This document shows positions 8,159 to 17,064 of a DNA stretch of 64,000 nucleotides, piece by piece (position 1 is the stretch's first letter; each line of letters opens with the position of its first letter). Source of the DNA: Roseomonas sp. CECT 9278 (lineage in GTDB: Bacteria; Pseudomonadota; Alphaproteobacteria; Acetobacterales; Acetobacteraceae); assembly GCF_918698155.1 (NCBI RefSeq), contig NZ_CAKKLX010000004.1, positions 151,199-215,198 of the forward strand, written 5' to 3'. Below the pieces are notes generated by a model. The model was not told the origin of the DNA. It did not search any database and saw nothing but the letters and a program-made list of their open reading frames with translations. The translations under genes were made by a program, and so were the position numbers.

Positions 8159-11100
8159 GACGCCTCAGGTCGAGGGTGAAGGGCAGTTCGAGGCCCGGCG
8201 GCGGCTCCGGCGGCGCCATCCGCCCCGCGGTATGGCCGAAGGGAAACACGCGCGCGCGGCGCCGCGCCTCCGCCTCGTTCGCATTGACCGGATAGCGGTC
8301 GTAGTTGCGCCCGCCCGGATGCGCGACGTGATAGGTCATGCCGCCCAGGCTGCGCCCGTTCCAGCGGTCGAACACGTCCAGCACCAGCGGCGTCTGCGGG
8401 CGGATGGTCGGATGCAGCGAGGAGGGCGGGTTCCACGCCTTGAAGCGGATGCCCGCGACGTATTCGCCGGCGCGCTCGGTCGCGCGCAGCGGCACGGCCA
8501 CGCCATTCACCGCCAGCGCATGGCGGTCGGGCAGCCAGTTGGTCACGCTCGCCTGCACGCGCTCGGCGCTGCTGTCGACGTAGCGCGCCGTGCCGCCGGC
8601 AACCTGTTCCTCGGCCAGCACATGCCATGGCTCCAGTGCGTGACGGAGCTCGAGGCCGATGTCGCGCACGCTGCCCTCGCCGATCAACGGGAAGCGGAAG
8701 GCCATGTGCGGCGCGAACCACGCCGCGTCGATCGGCGCGCCGAGGCCGCGCAGCTCCTCGATCGCGTCCTGGAAATCCTGGCCGCAATAGTGCGGCAGCA
8801 TGAACTGGTCGTTCAGCCGGGTGCCCCAGCGCACCAGCCGCCGTTCATAGGGGCGTTCCCAGAAGGCCGCGAGGGCGGCGCGCATCAGCAGCATCTGCAC
8901 CGCCGACATCTCGGCATGGGGCGGCATCTCGAAGCCGCGGAACTCGACCAGCCCGCGCCGGCCGCTGCTGGTCGCCGGGTCGTACATCTTGTCGATGCAG
9001 AATTCGGTGCGGTGCGTGTTGCCGGTCATGTCCGCCAGCAGGTTGCGGAACAGCCGGTCGGTCATCCAGGGCGGCACCTCCTGCCAAGCATGCACCTTGG
9101 AGAACGCGATCTCCAGTTCATGCAGGGCGTCCATCCGCGCCTCGTCGATGCGCGGGTGCTGGCTGGTCGGGCCGATGAACAACCCGCTGAACAGGTAGGA
9201 AAGGCTCGGATGGTTGTGCCAGAAGCCGACCAGCGACTTCAGCAGGTCGGGCCGGCGCAGGAAGGGGCTTTCGCCGACGCTCTCGCCGCCCATCACGACA
9301 TGGTTGCCGCCGCCGGTGCCGACATGGCGACCGTCGGTCATGAATTTTTCCGCCGCGAGGCCGACCTGGCGCGCTTCCTCGTACAGCGCGACCGTGCGCC
9401 CGACCACCTCGTCCCAGTCCTTGGCCGGGTGGATGTTCACCTCGATCACGCCGGGGTCGGGCGTCACCGAGAAATGCAGCAGCCGCGGGTCGGACGGCGG
9501 CAGGTAGCCTTCCAGCACCACCTTGCGGCCCATCTCGGCGGCCGTGCCCTCGACCGCCGCGATCATGTCCAGCCAATCCTCGGCGGCGAAGAGCGGCGGG
9601 AAGAAGATGTGCAGGATGCCGCCGCGGGCTTCGACCGTCAGCGCGGTGCGCACCACGCCGGGGTCGGATTCGCCCACCACCGGGATCGGCTGCGGCTGCG
9701 GGCGGAAATCCTCGATGCCCGACGCGGTGCCTTCGCCCGCCAGCGGTGCGCGCAGCGCGCGCTGGGACAGCGCCTCGGGTGACTGTTGCGCGCGCAGCGC
9801 GCGCTGCGCCATCAGCGCGGCATGGGGCGGCAGGTCGTCGCGCCAGGCGAAGGGGTCGGCCTCGACATCCTGCGTGCGCGCCGCGTCCTCGGGCGACATC
9901 CAGGGCAGCGAGGCGAGCGGCAGGCGCAGCCCGATCGGGCTGTCCCCGGGCACCAGGAACAGGTGGTCGCCGCGGAAGAACCAGCGGCCGGACTGCCAGC
10001 GCCGTACGCCATCCTGCAGCACGCGACGGATCGGCAGCACCACGCCGACCTCGGAGGACAGCCCCTGGCCGAACACCCGTGCCAGGCGCTTGCGTTCCAG
10101 CGCGTCGGCCAGCTTCGCGTCCTCGACGACCACGTTGGCCGGCAGGCGCTGTTCCTTCCACAGGTAGTAATGGACGTCCTCGTGCGCGCCCTGCACCAGG
10201 CCAGGGTCCACCTGCAGCCGCTCCGCCAGCAGCCGACCGAAGCGCGCGGCATCGGCCGCGGTGGCATCGTCCCTGTCGTCGTCGGAGGCGAGCAGCGCGG
10301 GGTCGGTCCAGACCGGCTCCCCATCCGCGCGCCAATGGGAATGCAGCGCCCAGCGCGGCAATTGCTCGCCGGGATAATGCTTGCCCATGTTGGTGGTCAG
10401 CACGGCGCCCGGCGACCACAGCGCCACCAGCCGGCGCAGCAGCCGCCCGGCATAGGCGCGCTTGGTCGGGCCCAGCGCATCGGTGTTCCATTCCGCCGCA
10501 TCGCGGTCGGATGCCGCGACGAAGGTGGGCTCGCCGCCCATGGTCAGGCGCATCCCCTGCGCCTTCAGCTTGGCGTCCACCGCCTCGCCCGCGCTGCGGA
10601 TCGCCTCCCACTGGTCGGGCGTATAGGGCCTGGTGACGCGCGGCGTCTCGCGGATGCGGCGCAGGCTCATCTCGAAGCCGAAGACAGTCTCCACCTTCTC
10701 GAGACCGCCCGAGATCGGCGCCGCCGATTGCGGTTCCGGCGTCGCCGCCAGCGGGATGTGCCCTTCCCCGGTCATCAGGCCGGAAGTGGCATCGAGGCCG
10801 ATCCAGCCCGCGCCAGGCAGGTAGACCTCGGCCCAGGCGTGCAGGTCGGTGAAGTCGGCCTCCGGACCCTCGGGGCCCTCCAGCGGCTTCTGGTCGGCCA
10901 CAAGCTGGATCAGGTAGCCCGAGACGAAGCGCGCCGCGAAGCCGAGCCGGCGCAGCAGCTGCACCAGCAGCCAGGCGCTGTCGCGGCAGGAGCCCTTGCC
11001 TTCGCCCAGCGTGGTGTCCGGTGACCAGACGCCGGGCTCCATGCGCACGACATAGGCGATGCGCGACTGCACCATGGCGTTCAGCGCGACCAGGAAGTCG

Positions 11101-11525
11101 ACAGTGCGCCGGGGGTCGCGCGGCACCTCGGCCAGCAACGCCTCCAGCCGCGGCCCCGACGGATCGATCCGGCGGAACGGTGCCAGTTCCTGCTCCAGCC
11201 CGGGATCGTAGGCGAAGGGCCAGGTCTCGGCCTCGGGCTCCAGGAAGAAGTCGAAGGGATTGATCGTCGCCATGTCGGCAACGAGGTCCACGGTCACGTC
11301 GAAATGCGTCACGCGCTCGGGGAACACCACGCGGGCCAGGAAATTGCCCTGCGGATCCTGCTGCCAGTTCAGGAAGTTGGGCTGCGGTTCGACCTTCAGC
11401 GCATAGGACAGCACCGGCGTCCGGCTGTGCGGCGCCGGGCGCAGCCGGATGGTCTGCGGGCCGAGGCTGGCAGGCCGGTCATAGCGGTAGCTGGTGCGGT
11501 GCGTCAGGGCGACGTGGATGGACAT
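8151..11525 (-). CDS. DUF2126 protein with N-terminal transglutaminase domain
   Basis: A 1124-residue protein and first gene of the three-gene set. The N-terminal 270 residues form a transglutaminase unit with the complete triad: Cys180 (GKGSCRDSAWLL), His229 (DLHAWAEVYL) and Asp245 (GLDATSG). The rest is the DUF2126 region, with conserved-looking blocks such as LTMGGEPTFV, HYYLWKEQRLPANV, GGGNHVVMGG and THRTEFCIDKMYDP. The last resembles carboxylate-amine ligase-type active-site chemistry, but I cannot prove that from sequence alone. No signal peptide is present. The ATG at 11525 begins a canonical family N-terminus (MSIHVALTHRTSYRYD). Length and domain order match the usual family, with no frameshift. 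Confidence 0.92.
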   Translation of the reverse strand: MSIHVALTHRTSYRYDRPASLGPQTIRLRPAPHSRTPVLSYALKVEPQPNFLNWQQDPQGNFLARVVFPERVTHFDVTVDLVADMATINPFDFFLEPEAETWPFAYDPGLEQELAPFRRIDPSGPRLEALLAEVPRDPRRTVDFLVALNAMVQSRIAYVVRMEPGVWSPDTTLGEGKGSCRDSAWLLVQLLRRLGFAARFVSGYLIQLVADQKPLEGPEGPEADFTDLHAWAEVYLPGAGWIGLDATSGLMTGEGHIPLAATPEPQSAAPISGGLEKVETVFGFEMSLRRIRETPRVTRPYTPDQWEAIRSAGEAVDAKLKAQGMRLTMGGEPTFVAASDRDAAEWNTDALGPTKRAYAGRLLRRLVALWSPGAVLTTNMGKHYPGEQLPRWALHSHWRADGEPVWTDPALLASDDDRDDATAADAARFGRLLAERLQVDPGLVQGAHEDVHYYLWKEQRLPANVVVEDAKLADALERKRLARVFGQGLSSEVGVVLPIRRVLQDGVRRWQSGRWFFRGDHLFLVPGDSPIGLRLPLASLPWMSPEDAARTQDVEADPFAWRDDLPPHAALMAQRALRAQQSPEALSQRALRAPLAGEGTASGIEDFRPQPQPIPVVGESDPGVVRTALTVEARGGILHIFFPPLFAAEDWLDMIAAVEGTAAEMGRKVVLEGYLPPSDPRLLHFSVTPDPGVIEVNIHPAKDWDEVVGRTVALYEEARQVGLAAEKFMTDGRHVGTGGGNHVVMGGESVGESPFLRRPDLLKSLVGFWHNHPSLSYLFSGLFIGPTSQHPRIDEARMDALHELEIAFSKVHAWQEVPPWMTDRLFRNLLADMTGNTHRTEFCIDKMYDPATSSGRRGLVEFRGFEMPPHAEMSAVQMLLMRAALAAFWERPYERRLVRWGTRLNDQFMLPHYCGQDFQDAIEELRGLGAPIDAAWFAPHMAFRFPLIGEGSVRDIGLELRHALEPWHVLAEEQVAGGTARYVDSSAERVQASVTNWLPDRHALAVNGVAVPLRATERAGEYVAGIRFKAWNPPSSLHPTIRPQTPLVLDVFDRWNGRSLGGMTYHVAHPGGRNYDRYPVNANEAEARRRARVFPFGHTAGRMAPPEPPPGLELPFTLDLRRHG

Positions 11526-11740
11526 GATGGGGCCTGGATCGGTTGGGTCGGTGTCTCACGGATGCGACGCTGGATGCAATCCGCGGTCCAACGCCGCGCC
11601 ATCGGTGATGCACGGCTTTGCCATCGGCGGCGCGGCGCCGTGCAACCCGCGCTGCAGCCCCGCCGGCGTTGCGCCAGCGCAAGGCGGATGCGCCACCTGC
11701 ATGCGATGGCACGGGCTGCCCTGGGGAGCACCGCCACGCC

Positions 11741-13054
11741 GTGCCGGCCCGCCTGCTGATCGCCGCCTATGCAACCCTGGTCGGCATGCCCGTGGCGCTC
11801 GGCTGGCTGCTGGTCGGCCCGGCGCGGGCCTGGCCGGACGAGCTATCCTCCGCGCTGGCCCTGGCCGGCTTCGCGGCCTTGCTGCTGGAATTCCTGCTGT
11901 CGGGCCGCTTCCGCGCGGTCACCGGCGGCATCGGCATCGCCCAGAGCATGCGATGGCACCAGCGCCTGGCACGCGCGCTGACGCTGGCGCTGCTGGTCCA
12001 CCCCTTCCTCTACACCACGCCGACCGGGCCGCAGGTCCTGCGGCCGGACGACCTGGCGCGGGCGGGGGTGCTGCACCTCGATGCCCATGCGCTCGTCACC
12101 GGGGCGATCGGCTGGCTGCTGCTCGGCGTGCTGACGCTGACGGCGATCGGGCGCGATTCGCTGCCCTGGCGCTACGAATCCTGGCGGCTGATGCACGGCC
12201 TGGGCGCCGCGCTGCTGGCGGTCCTGGGCCTTGGGCACGCGCTGCGGGCGGGCCGCTACAGCGCGCACCCGGTGGTGGTGGCGTATTGGTGCGTGCTCCT
12301 TGCGCTTGCGGTGCTCAGCCTGGTGGCGGTCTATGGTCTGCGACCGATCCGCCTGGCGCGGCGGCCGTGGCGGATCGTTGCCGTCACACCGGCCGCCGAG
12401 CGCTGCTGGCAGGTCGTGCTGGAACCCGTGGGCCATGCCGGGCTGCGCTTCCGCGCCGGGCAATTCGCCTGGGTGCGACTGGACCGGCCGGCCTGGTCGA
12501 TGCGCGAGCATCCCTTCTCGATCGCCTCGGCGCCCGGCGGCGACGGGCGGCTCGCCTTCCTCATCAAGGAGGCCGGCGACTTCACCCGCACCGTGGGATC
12601 GCTGCGCCCCGGCGCGCGTGCCTTCGTCGAGGGGCCGCACGGGACGCTGAGCGTCGAGGGGCGAGGCGAACCCGGCCTCTGCCTGATCGGCGGTGGCGCC
12701 GGCGTGGCGCCGCTGCTGTCCATCCTGCGGGCACGGCGCCGCACGCCCGCCCCGCGCCCGGCCATGCTGGTCTACGGCAATCGCCACGAGGGCCAGATCC
12801 TGGCCGAGGACGAACTGCCGACGCTCGGCGTCGAGGTGATCCACGTGCTCCAGGAACCCCCGCCTGGCTGGGCCGGCGAGACCGGCATGATCACGCGCGA
12901 CCTCGTGGCGCGGCGCTGTGCCCGCGCCGCGGCGGCGGGCTGGCTGTTCCTGCTCTGCGGCCCGCCGCCGATGATGCGCGAGGCGCGTGCCGGCCTCGCC
13001 GCGATGGGCGTGCCGGCCCGGCGCATCCTGGAGGAAGGCTTCGCCTACGACTGA
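11741..13054 (+). CDS. Ferric-reductase-like membrane flavoprotein (ferredoxin reductase family)
   Basis: Membrane oxidoreductase of 437 residues. The N-terminal half (to about 215) has six hydrophobic helices carrying His residues suited to heme ligation (SMRWHQRLAR, LVHPFLY, RLMHGLGAAL, GLGHALRAGRY), as in the ferric reductase-like transmembrane domain. The C-terminal half is a ferredoxin-NADP reductase module: FAD-binding MREHPFSIAS, an NAD(P) site in LIGGGAGVAPLLSILR, and FLLCGPPPMM near the end. It probably passes electrons from NAD(P)H through FAD and heme across the membrane; the acceptor is unknown. The GTG at 11741 is preferred, with GGGGAG about 12 bases upstream; a TTG at 11618 would add a low-complexity, Arg/Ala-rich extension unlike the family. 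Confidence 0.82.
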   Translation: MPARLLIAAYATLVGMPVALGWLLVGPARAWPDELSSALALAGFAALLLEFLLSGRFRAVTGGIGIAQSMRWHQRLARALTLALLVHPFLYTTPTGPQVLRPDDLARAGVLHLDAHALVTGAIGWLLLGVLTLTAIGRDSLPWRYESWRLMHGLGAALLAVLGLGHALRAGRYSAHPVVVAYWCVLLALAVLSLVAVYGLRPIRLARRPWRIVAVTPAAERCWQVVLEPVGHAGLRFRAGQFAWVRLDRPAWSMREHPFSIASAPGGDGRLAFLIKEAGDFTRTVGSLRPGARAFVEGPHGTLSVEGRGEPGLCLIGGGAGVAPLLSILRARRRTPAPRPAMLVYGNRHEGQILAEDELPTLGVEVIHVLQEPPPGWAGETGMITRDLVARRCARAAAAGWLFLLCGPPPMMREARAGLAAMGVPARRILEEGFAYD

Positions 13055-13183
13055 GCCGCGGCAGCGCGCACCTCGCCGGGTTGCGCATCCCGCTTGCGGG
13101 CGCTGCGCCACGCGGCGCGACCGGTTCCCTCGGACCGGGCGCTGCTCTAGGCTCCTGGCGGGAACGGGAAGGAAATGCCGGCC

Positions 13184-14902
13184 ATGGCCGATCTGGTGAT
13201 CCGCGGCGGAACCGTGGTCGATGGCACGGGCGCCGCGCCGATCGAGGCCGATGTCGCCATCGAGGGCGGGCGCATCACGCAGGTCGGCCGCGTGGCCGAG
13301 CGCGGGCGCGAGGAGATCGACGCGCGCGGCCACCTGGTCACCCCCGGCTTCGTCGACATCCACACCCATTACGACGGCCAGGCGGTGTGGGATTCGCACC
13401 TGGCCCCCTCGGCCTGGCACGGCGTGACCACCGCGGTGATGGGCAATTGCGGCGTCGGCTTCGCGCCCTGCCGCGCCGCCGACCGCGACAAGCTGATCGA
13501 ACTGATGGAAGGCGTGGAGGACATCCCCGGCCCGATCCTGCACGAGGGCCTGGACTGGCGCTGGGAAACCTTCCCCGAATACCTCGATGCGCTGGAGGCG
13601 CGGCCGCGCGACATCGACATCTGCGCCCTGCTGCCGCATGGCGCGCTGCGCGTGCACGTGATGGGCGAACGCGGCCTGGCGCTCGAGAACGCCAACCAGG
13701 CCGACATCGCCAGGATGCGCGAGATCACCGCGCAAGCCGTGCGCGCCGGCGCCTTCGGCGTGAGCACGTCCCGCACCATCAGCCACAAGACGCTGAAGGG
13801 CGACCCGACGCCGACCCTGCGCGCGCAGGAGGAAGAACTGCATGGCCTGGCGCTCGGCCTGCGCGATGGCGGCGGCGGCCTGCTGGAACTGGTGAGCGAC
13901 TGGAACACGCCCGACCCCGCCACCGAATTCGCCATCGTGCGTCGCGTCGTGCAAGCCACCGGCCAGCCCGTCGTCTTCTCCCTGACGGCACGCCACGACC
14001 GCACGGAAGCCTGGAAGGAATTGCTGGCGCTGTCGGACACGGCCGCCGCGGACGGCCTGCCGATCCGCCCGGTCTTCCCGCCACGGCCCATCGGCATCCT
14101 GCTCGGCCTCAACGGCAGTCAGAACCCCTTCGCCGGCTGTGCCTCGTATCGCGAGATCGCCCACTTGCCCGCCCCGGCCCGCGCCGCCGCCATGCGCGAC
14201 CCGGCGCTGCGCGCGCGCATCCTCTCCGAGGACCGGATCAGTGGCTCCACTTTCCCGCTGATCACCCGCCTGGGCTTCGAACGCATGTTCCCCTTCGGCG
14301 ACCCGCCCGACTACGCGCCGCCGGCCGAGGCCTCGATCGCGGCGATCGCCGCGCGCGAGGGCCGCCGCGCCGAGGAGGTCGCCTATGACCTGCTGGTGGC
14401 CGATGACGGCGATGGCTTCATCTTCGCGCCGCTGACCAACTTCGCCGACTACACGCTCGGCGCCAGCGCCGAATGCCTGCGCCATCCCAACGCCATTGCC
14501 GGGCTGTCGGATGGCGGGGCGCATGTCGGCTTCATCTCGGACGGGTCCTTCCCGACCTTCCTGCTGACCTATTGGGCGCGGGACGGGAAGGAGCAGGTCT
14601 TCCCGGTGCAGGAGATCATCCGCCGCCTGACATCGGACACCGCGCGCGCGGCCGGCCTGCACGACCGCGGCGTTCTGCGCGCGGGCATGCGCGCGGATGT
14701 CAACGTGATCGACATGGGCGCGCTGGCACTGGAGGCGCCACGCATGGTGGCGGACCTGCCGGCCGGCGGGCGGCGCCTGCTGCAGCGCGCGCGCGGCTAT
14801 GCCGCGACCATCGTCGCCGGCACCGTCACCTATCGCGACGGTATCGCGACCGGCGCGCTGCCGGGGCGGCTGGTGCGCGCGGGGCGCCAGCCCGCAGTGT
14901 GA
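13184..14902 (+). CDS. N-acyl-D-amino-acid deacylase-like amidohydrolase
   Basis: Amidohydrolase of about 572 residues in the D-aminoacylase/N-acyl-D-glutamate deacylase group. It has DLVIRGGTVVDGTG at the start, the HxH metal motif in VDIHTHYDGQAVW, the characteristic TAVMGNCGVGFAP, and SDGGAHVGFISD with the catalytic Asp region. The family removes acyl groups from N-acyl-D-amino acids, though many members act on other cyclic or acyl amides. ATG at 13184 is chosen over ATG at 13175 because GGAAGG ends 11 bases upstream of the first and only 2 bases upstream of the second. It stands alone on the plus strand. A cytoplasmic location is expected. Confidence 0.87.
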   Translation: MADLVIRGGTVVDGTGAAPIEADVAIEGGRITQVGRVAERGREEIDARGHLVTPGFVDIHTHYDGQAVWDSHLAPSAWHGVTTAVMGNCGVGFAPCRAADRDKLIELMEGVEDIPGPILHEGLDWRWETFPEYLDALEARPRDIDICALLPHGALRVHVMGERGLALENANQADIARMREITAQAVRAGAFGVSTSRTISHKTLKGDPTPTLRAQEEELHGLALGLRDGGGGLLELVSDWNTPDPATEFAIVRRVVQATGQPVVFSLTARHDRTEAWKELLALSDTAAADGLPIRPVFPPRPIGILLGLNGSQNPFAGCASYREIAHLPAPARAAAMRDPALRARILSEDRISGSTFPLITRLGFERMFPFGDPPDYAPPAEASIAAIAAREGRRAEEVAYDLLVADDGDGFIFAPLTNFADYTLGASAECLRHPNAIAGLSDGGAHVGFISDGSFPTFLLTYWARDGKEQVFPVQEIIRRLTSDTARAAGLHDRGVLRAGMRADVNVIDMGALALEAPRMVADLPAGGRRLLQRARGYAATIVAGTVTYRDGIATGALPGRLVRAGRQPAV

Positions 14903-14982
14903 TGCGGGCCACGGACGGGCGGGGCGCCGCCACCGCAGGGTGACTCCAGGGCTGCCGGTGCAGCCTGCTCGAGGAGTGGCCC

Positions 14983-15204
14983 ATGACCGCCCCGCGGCGT
15001 CTGACGATCGCCTGCTTGGCGCTTGCGCTGTCTGCCGGCGCGGCGGGCGCCTCTGTCGTGCTGCGCACGCAGGAACGCTGCCAGGTCGCCGGCCCCTTCG
15101 TGACCCTGGTCGACGCGACCGAGGCTGCGCGGGCGGCGCGCGAGCGCGGCGCCAACCCGGTGACCTTCCGTACCGGCGAAGGCTACTTCGTGCGCGCCTG
15201 CTGA
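14983..15204 (+). CDS. Small secreted hypothetical protein
   Basis: A 73-residue protein I do not recognise. It has a clear Sec signal peptide (RRLTIACLALALSAGAAGAS), leaving a mature domain of about 50 residues with one Cys early (ERCQVAGPF) and one as the very last residue (YFVRAC), which could form a disulfide in the periplasm. GAGGAG stands about 6 bases before the ATG, supporting translation. Its last 22 bases overlap the 3' end of the convergent dehydrogenase gene. Codon use and GC match the neighbours. A role cannot be given. Confidence 0.65.
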   Translation: MTAPRRLTIACLALALSAGAAGASVVLRTQERCQVAGPFVTLVDATEAARAARERGANPVTFRTGEGYFVRAC

Positions 15205-16127
15205 CCCGCGCGCGCTTCCAGGAGCCGCACCAGCGCATCGTCGCGCCGCTGCGCGAGCTCGATGGTGCTGGCATTGCCGGTCGCCTCGCCCACCCCCTGC
15301 ACCAGGATGGCGCGCAGTTCCGCGCTCACGCTCGGCGTGCCGAGGTCGTCCCACCACGACGTCACCGCCGGCAGCAGGTGGTGCATGAAATGGCCGATGC
15401 CGCCCTCCCCGCCCGCCAGGTGGAAGGTCGTGTGCGGGCCCATCAAGGCCCACCGCAGGCCGGGGCCTTCGCTGATCGCGGCATCGACATCGGCGACCGT
15501 CGCGACACCTTCCGCGACCAGATGCACGGCCTCCCGCCAGAGTGCCGCCTGCAGGCGGTTCGCGAGGTGGCCGGGCACTTCCTTGCGGATCTCGATCGGG
15601 TGTTTGCCGATCGCGCGGTAGAACCGCATCGCGGCGGCGACGGCCTCCGGGCTGCCCTTCGCACCGCCCACCACCTCGACCAGGGGGATCAGGTGGGGCG
15701 GGTTGAAGGGGTGGCCGATCACGACGCGTTCGGGATGCGCGCACCCTTCGGACAGACGCGACGCCAGCAGGCCCGATGTCGATGACGCGATCACCACGTC
15801 GGGCGGCAGCGCCGCATCGATGCGCGCCAGCAGCTCCTGCTTGATCTCCAGCCGCTCGGGCGCGCTTTCCTGCACGAAGTCGCATCCCGCGCAGGCCGCC
15901 GCCGGGTCGGCATCGAAGGTCCAGGCGCCGGGATCGGCATCCGCCTTGCCGCCGAGGCGCATCAGGATCGGCCAGGCATTCGCGATCATCCGCCGCAGCA
16001 GGTCGGGTGCGCCGGGCGACGGGTCGCTGGCGCTGACCGGAATGCCACGGCTGAGGAAATACGCCGCCCAGGAGGCGCCGATGGTGCCCGCGCCGATCAC
16101 CGCGACGCGCCCGATGTCCTGCCGCAT
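15183..16127 (-). CDS. 3-hydroxyacyl-CoA dehydrogenase family protein
   Basis: NAD-dependent dehydrogenase of 314 residues with the short single-unit architecture of carnitine dehydrogenase/hydroxybutyryl-CoA dehydrogenase relatives. The Rossmann motif is VAVIGAGTIGASWAAYF at about residues 8-24. The catalytic region reads SSTSGLLAS followed by GHPFNPPHLIPLVEVV, containing the active-site His, and the C-terminal helical domain starts near EVPGHLANRLQAALWREA. Substrates are 3-hydroxyacyl-CoAs or similar beta-hydroxy acids; which one is unknown. It is monocistronic on the minus strand, and its 3' end overlaps the small secreted protein gene by 22 bases. Confidence 0.87.
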   Translation of the reverse strand: MRQDIGRVAVIGAGTIGASWAAYFLSRGIPVSASDPSPGAPDLLRRMIANAWPILMRLGGKADADPGAWTFDADPAAACAGCDFVQESAPERLEIKQELLARIDAALPPDVVIASSTSGLLASRLSEGCAHPERVVIGHPFNPPHLIPLVEVVGGAKGSPEAVAAAMRFYRAIGKHPIEIRKEVPGHLANRLQAALWREAVHLVAEGVATVADVDAAISEGPGLRWALMGPHTTFHLAGGEGGIGHFMHHLLPAVTSWWDDLGTPSVSAELRAILVQGVGEATGNASTIELAQRRDDALVRLLEARAGQQARTK

Positions 16128-16220
16128 GTCGTTCCCTCCCCTGGTGCTGGCGGAAGGCTAGCGCGCCCTGGCCAGCCGCAGGAAGCAGGGCTAGCCTCCG
16201 CGCCGGCAGGAGGAACGGCC

Positions 16221-17063
16221 ATGCAGGATCTTCTCGCGCGGATGAACGCCGTCTGCGACGCGCAACCCTTCGACACGACATGGTGTGTGAAGGACCTCGC
16301 GACCGGCTGGCATGCCGACCGGGGCGGCGACGTGGTCACGCCGTCGGCCAGCACGCGCAAGACCTCCATCCTGATGCACGCGCTGTCCAAGGTGCACGAG
16401 GGCAAGCTGCGGCTGGACGAACCCTGCACCATCGAGGCGCGGCTGCAGGAGGGCGTGGACAGCGGCACCTACCAGTACATGACGCCCGGCTGCGTCATCC
16501 CGCTGCGTGATGCCTTCGTGAACATGATCATCACGTCGGACAATGTCTGCACGCAGATCGTGCTGGAACGCCTGGACCGCGACGAGCTGAACGCCTGGTG
16601 CCGCGGCATCGGCATGACCGGCACAACCCATCGCGTGAACTTCCCCCCGCCCGGCCTGGCCTGGGACCACCCGGTCGACGCGGTGGCGAGCACCACGGCG
16701 CACGACCAGGTGCTGCTGCTGGACCGCATGGTGGCCGGGGCGACGGACCCCACGGCCGCGGTCGCGCTGGGGGCGACGCCGGAGTTGTGCCGGCTCGGTC
16801 TCGACATCCTGTCCTGGCAGCGGCTGCGCAACCTGATCCCGTGCCTGCTGCCGGCGAAGACGAAGGTCGCGAACAAGACCGGGCGCGGGCCGCGCGGGCG
16901 CATGGATGCCGGCGTGGTCTATCGCGGCGAGGCGCCGCGCTTCATCATCGCGGTCTATTGCGACCGCGTGCCCGACACGCTGCCCGACGGGCTGCCGGGC
17001 TTCACCGCCGCCTATGCCACCGCTGGGCGGCTGACGCGCCTTTGCTGGGACACGATGAACTGA
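16221..17063 (+). CDS. Class A beta-lactamase-like serine hydrolase
   Basis: A 280-residue protein with the three serine beta-lactamase boxes: STRK at residues 44-47 (SxxK), SDN at 106-108 and KTG at 219-221. It has no signal peptide, unlike true beta-lactamases, so it should be cytoplasmic. The region where class A enzymes carry the deacylating Glu of the omega loop reads PPPGLAWDHPVDAVAS and shows no obvious Glu. Hydrolysis of beta-lactams is therefore doubtful; a small amidase or esterase role is possible. It is followed after one base by the HTD2-like hydratase gene, so it may belong to the same catabolic transcript. An AGGAGG-type site (about 16208) precedes the ATG. Confidence 0.8.
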   Translation: MQDLLARMNAVCDAQPFDTTWCVKDLATGWHADRGGDVVTPSASTRKTSILMHALSKVHEGKLRLDEPCTIEARLQEGVDSGTYQYMTPGCVIPLRDAFVNMIITSDNVCTQIVLERLDRDELNAWCRGIGMTGTTHRVNFPPPGLAWDHPVDAVASTTAHDQVLLLDRMVAGATDPTAAVALGATPELCRLGLDILSWQRLRNLIPCLLPAKTKVANKTGRGPRGRMDAGVVYRGEAPRFIIAVYCDRVPDTLPDGLPGFTAAYATAGRLTRLCWDTMN

Positions 17064-17064
17064 C

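Noticed and set aside
11843..15274. Minus-strand open frame of 1143 codons opposite the reductase and amidohydrolase
   Set aside because: Antisense to two clear plus-strand proteins; long stop-free frames are common at this GC content.
16221..17063. Beta-lactam resistance gene
   Set aside because: No signal peptide and no evident omega-loop Glu, so secreted beta-lactamase activity is not supported.
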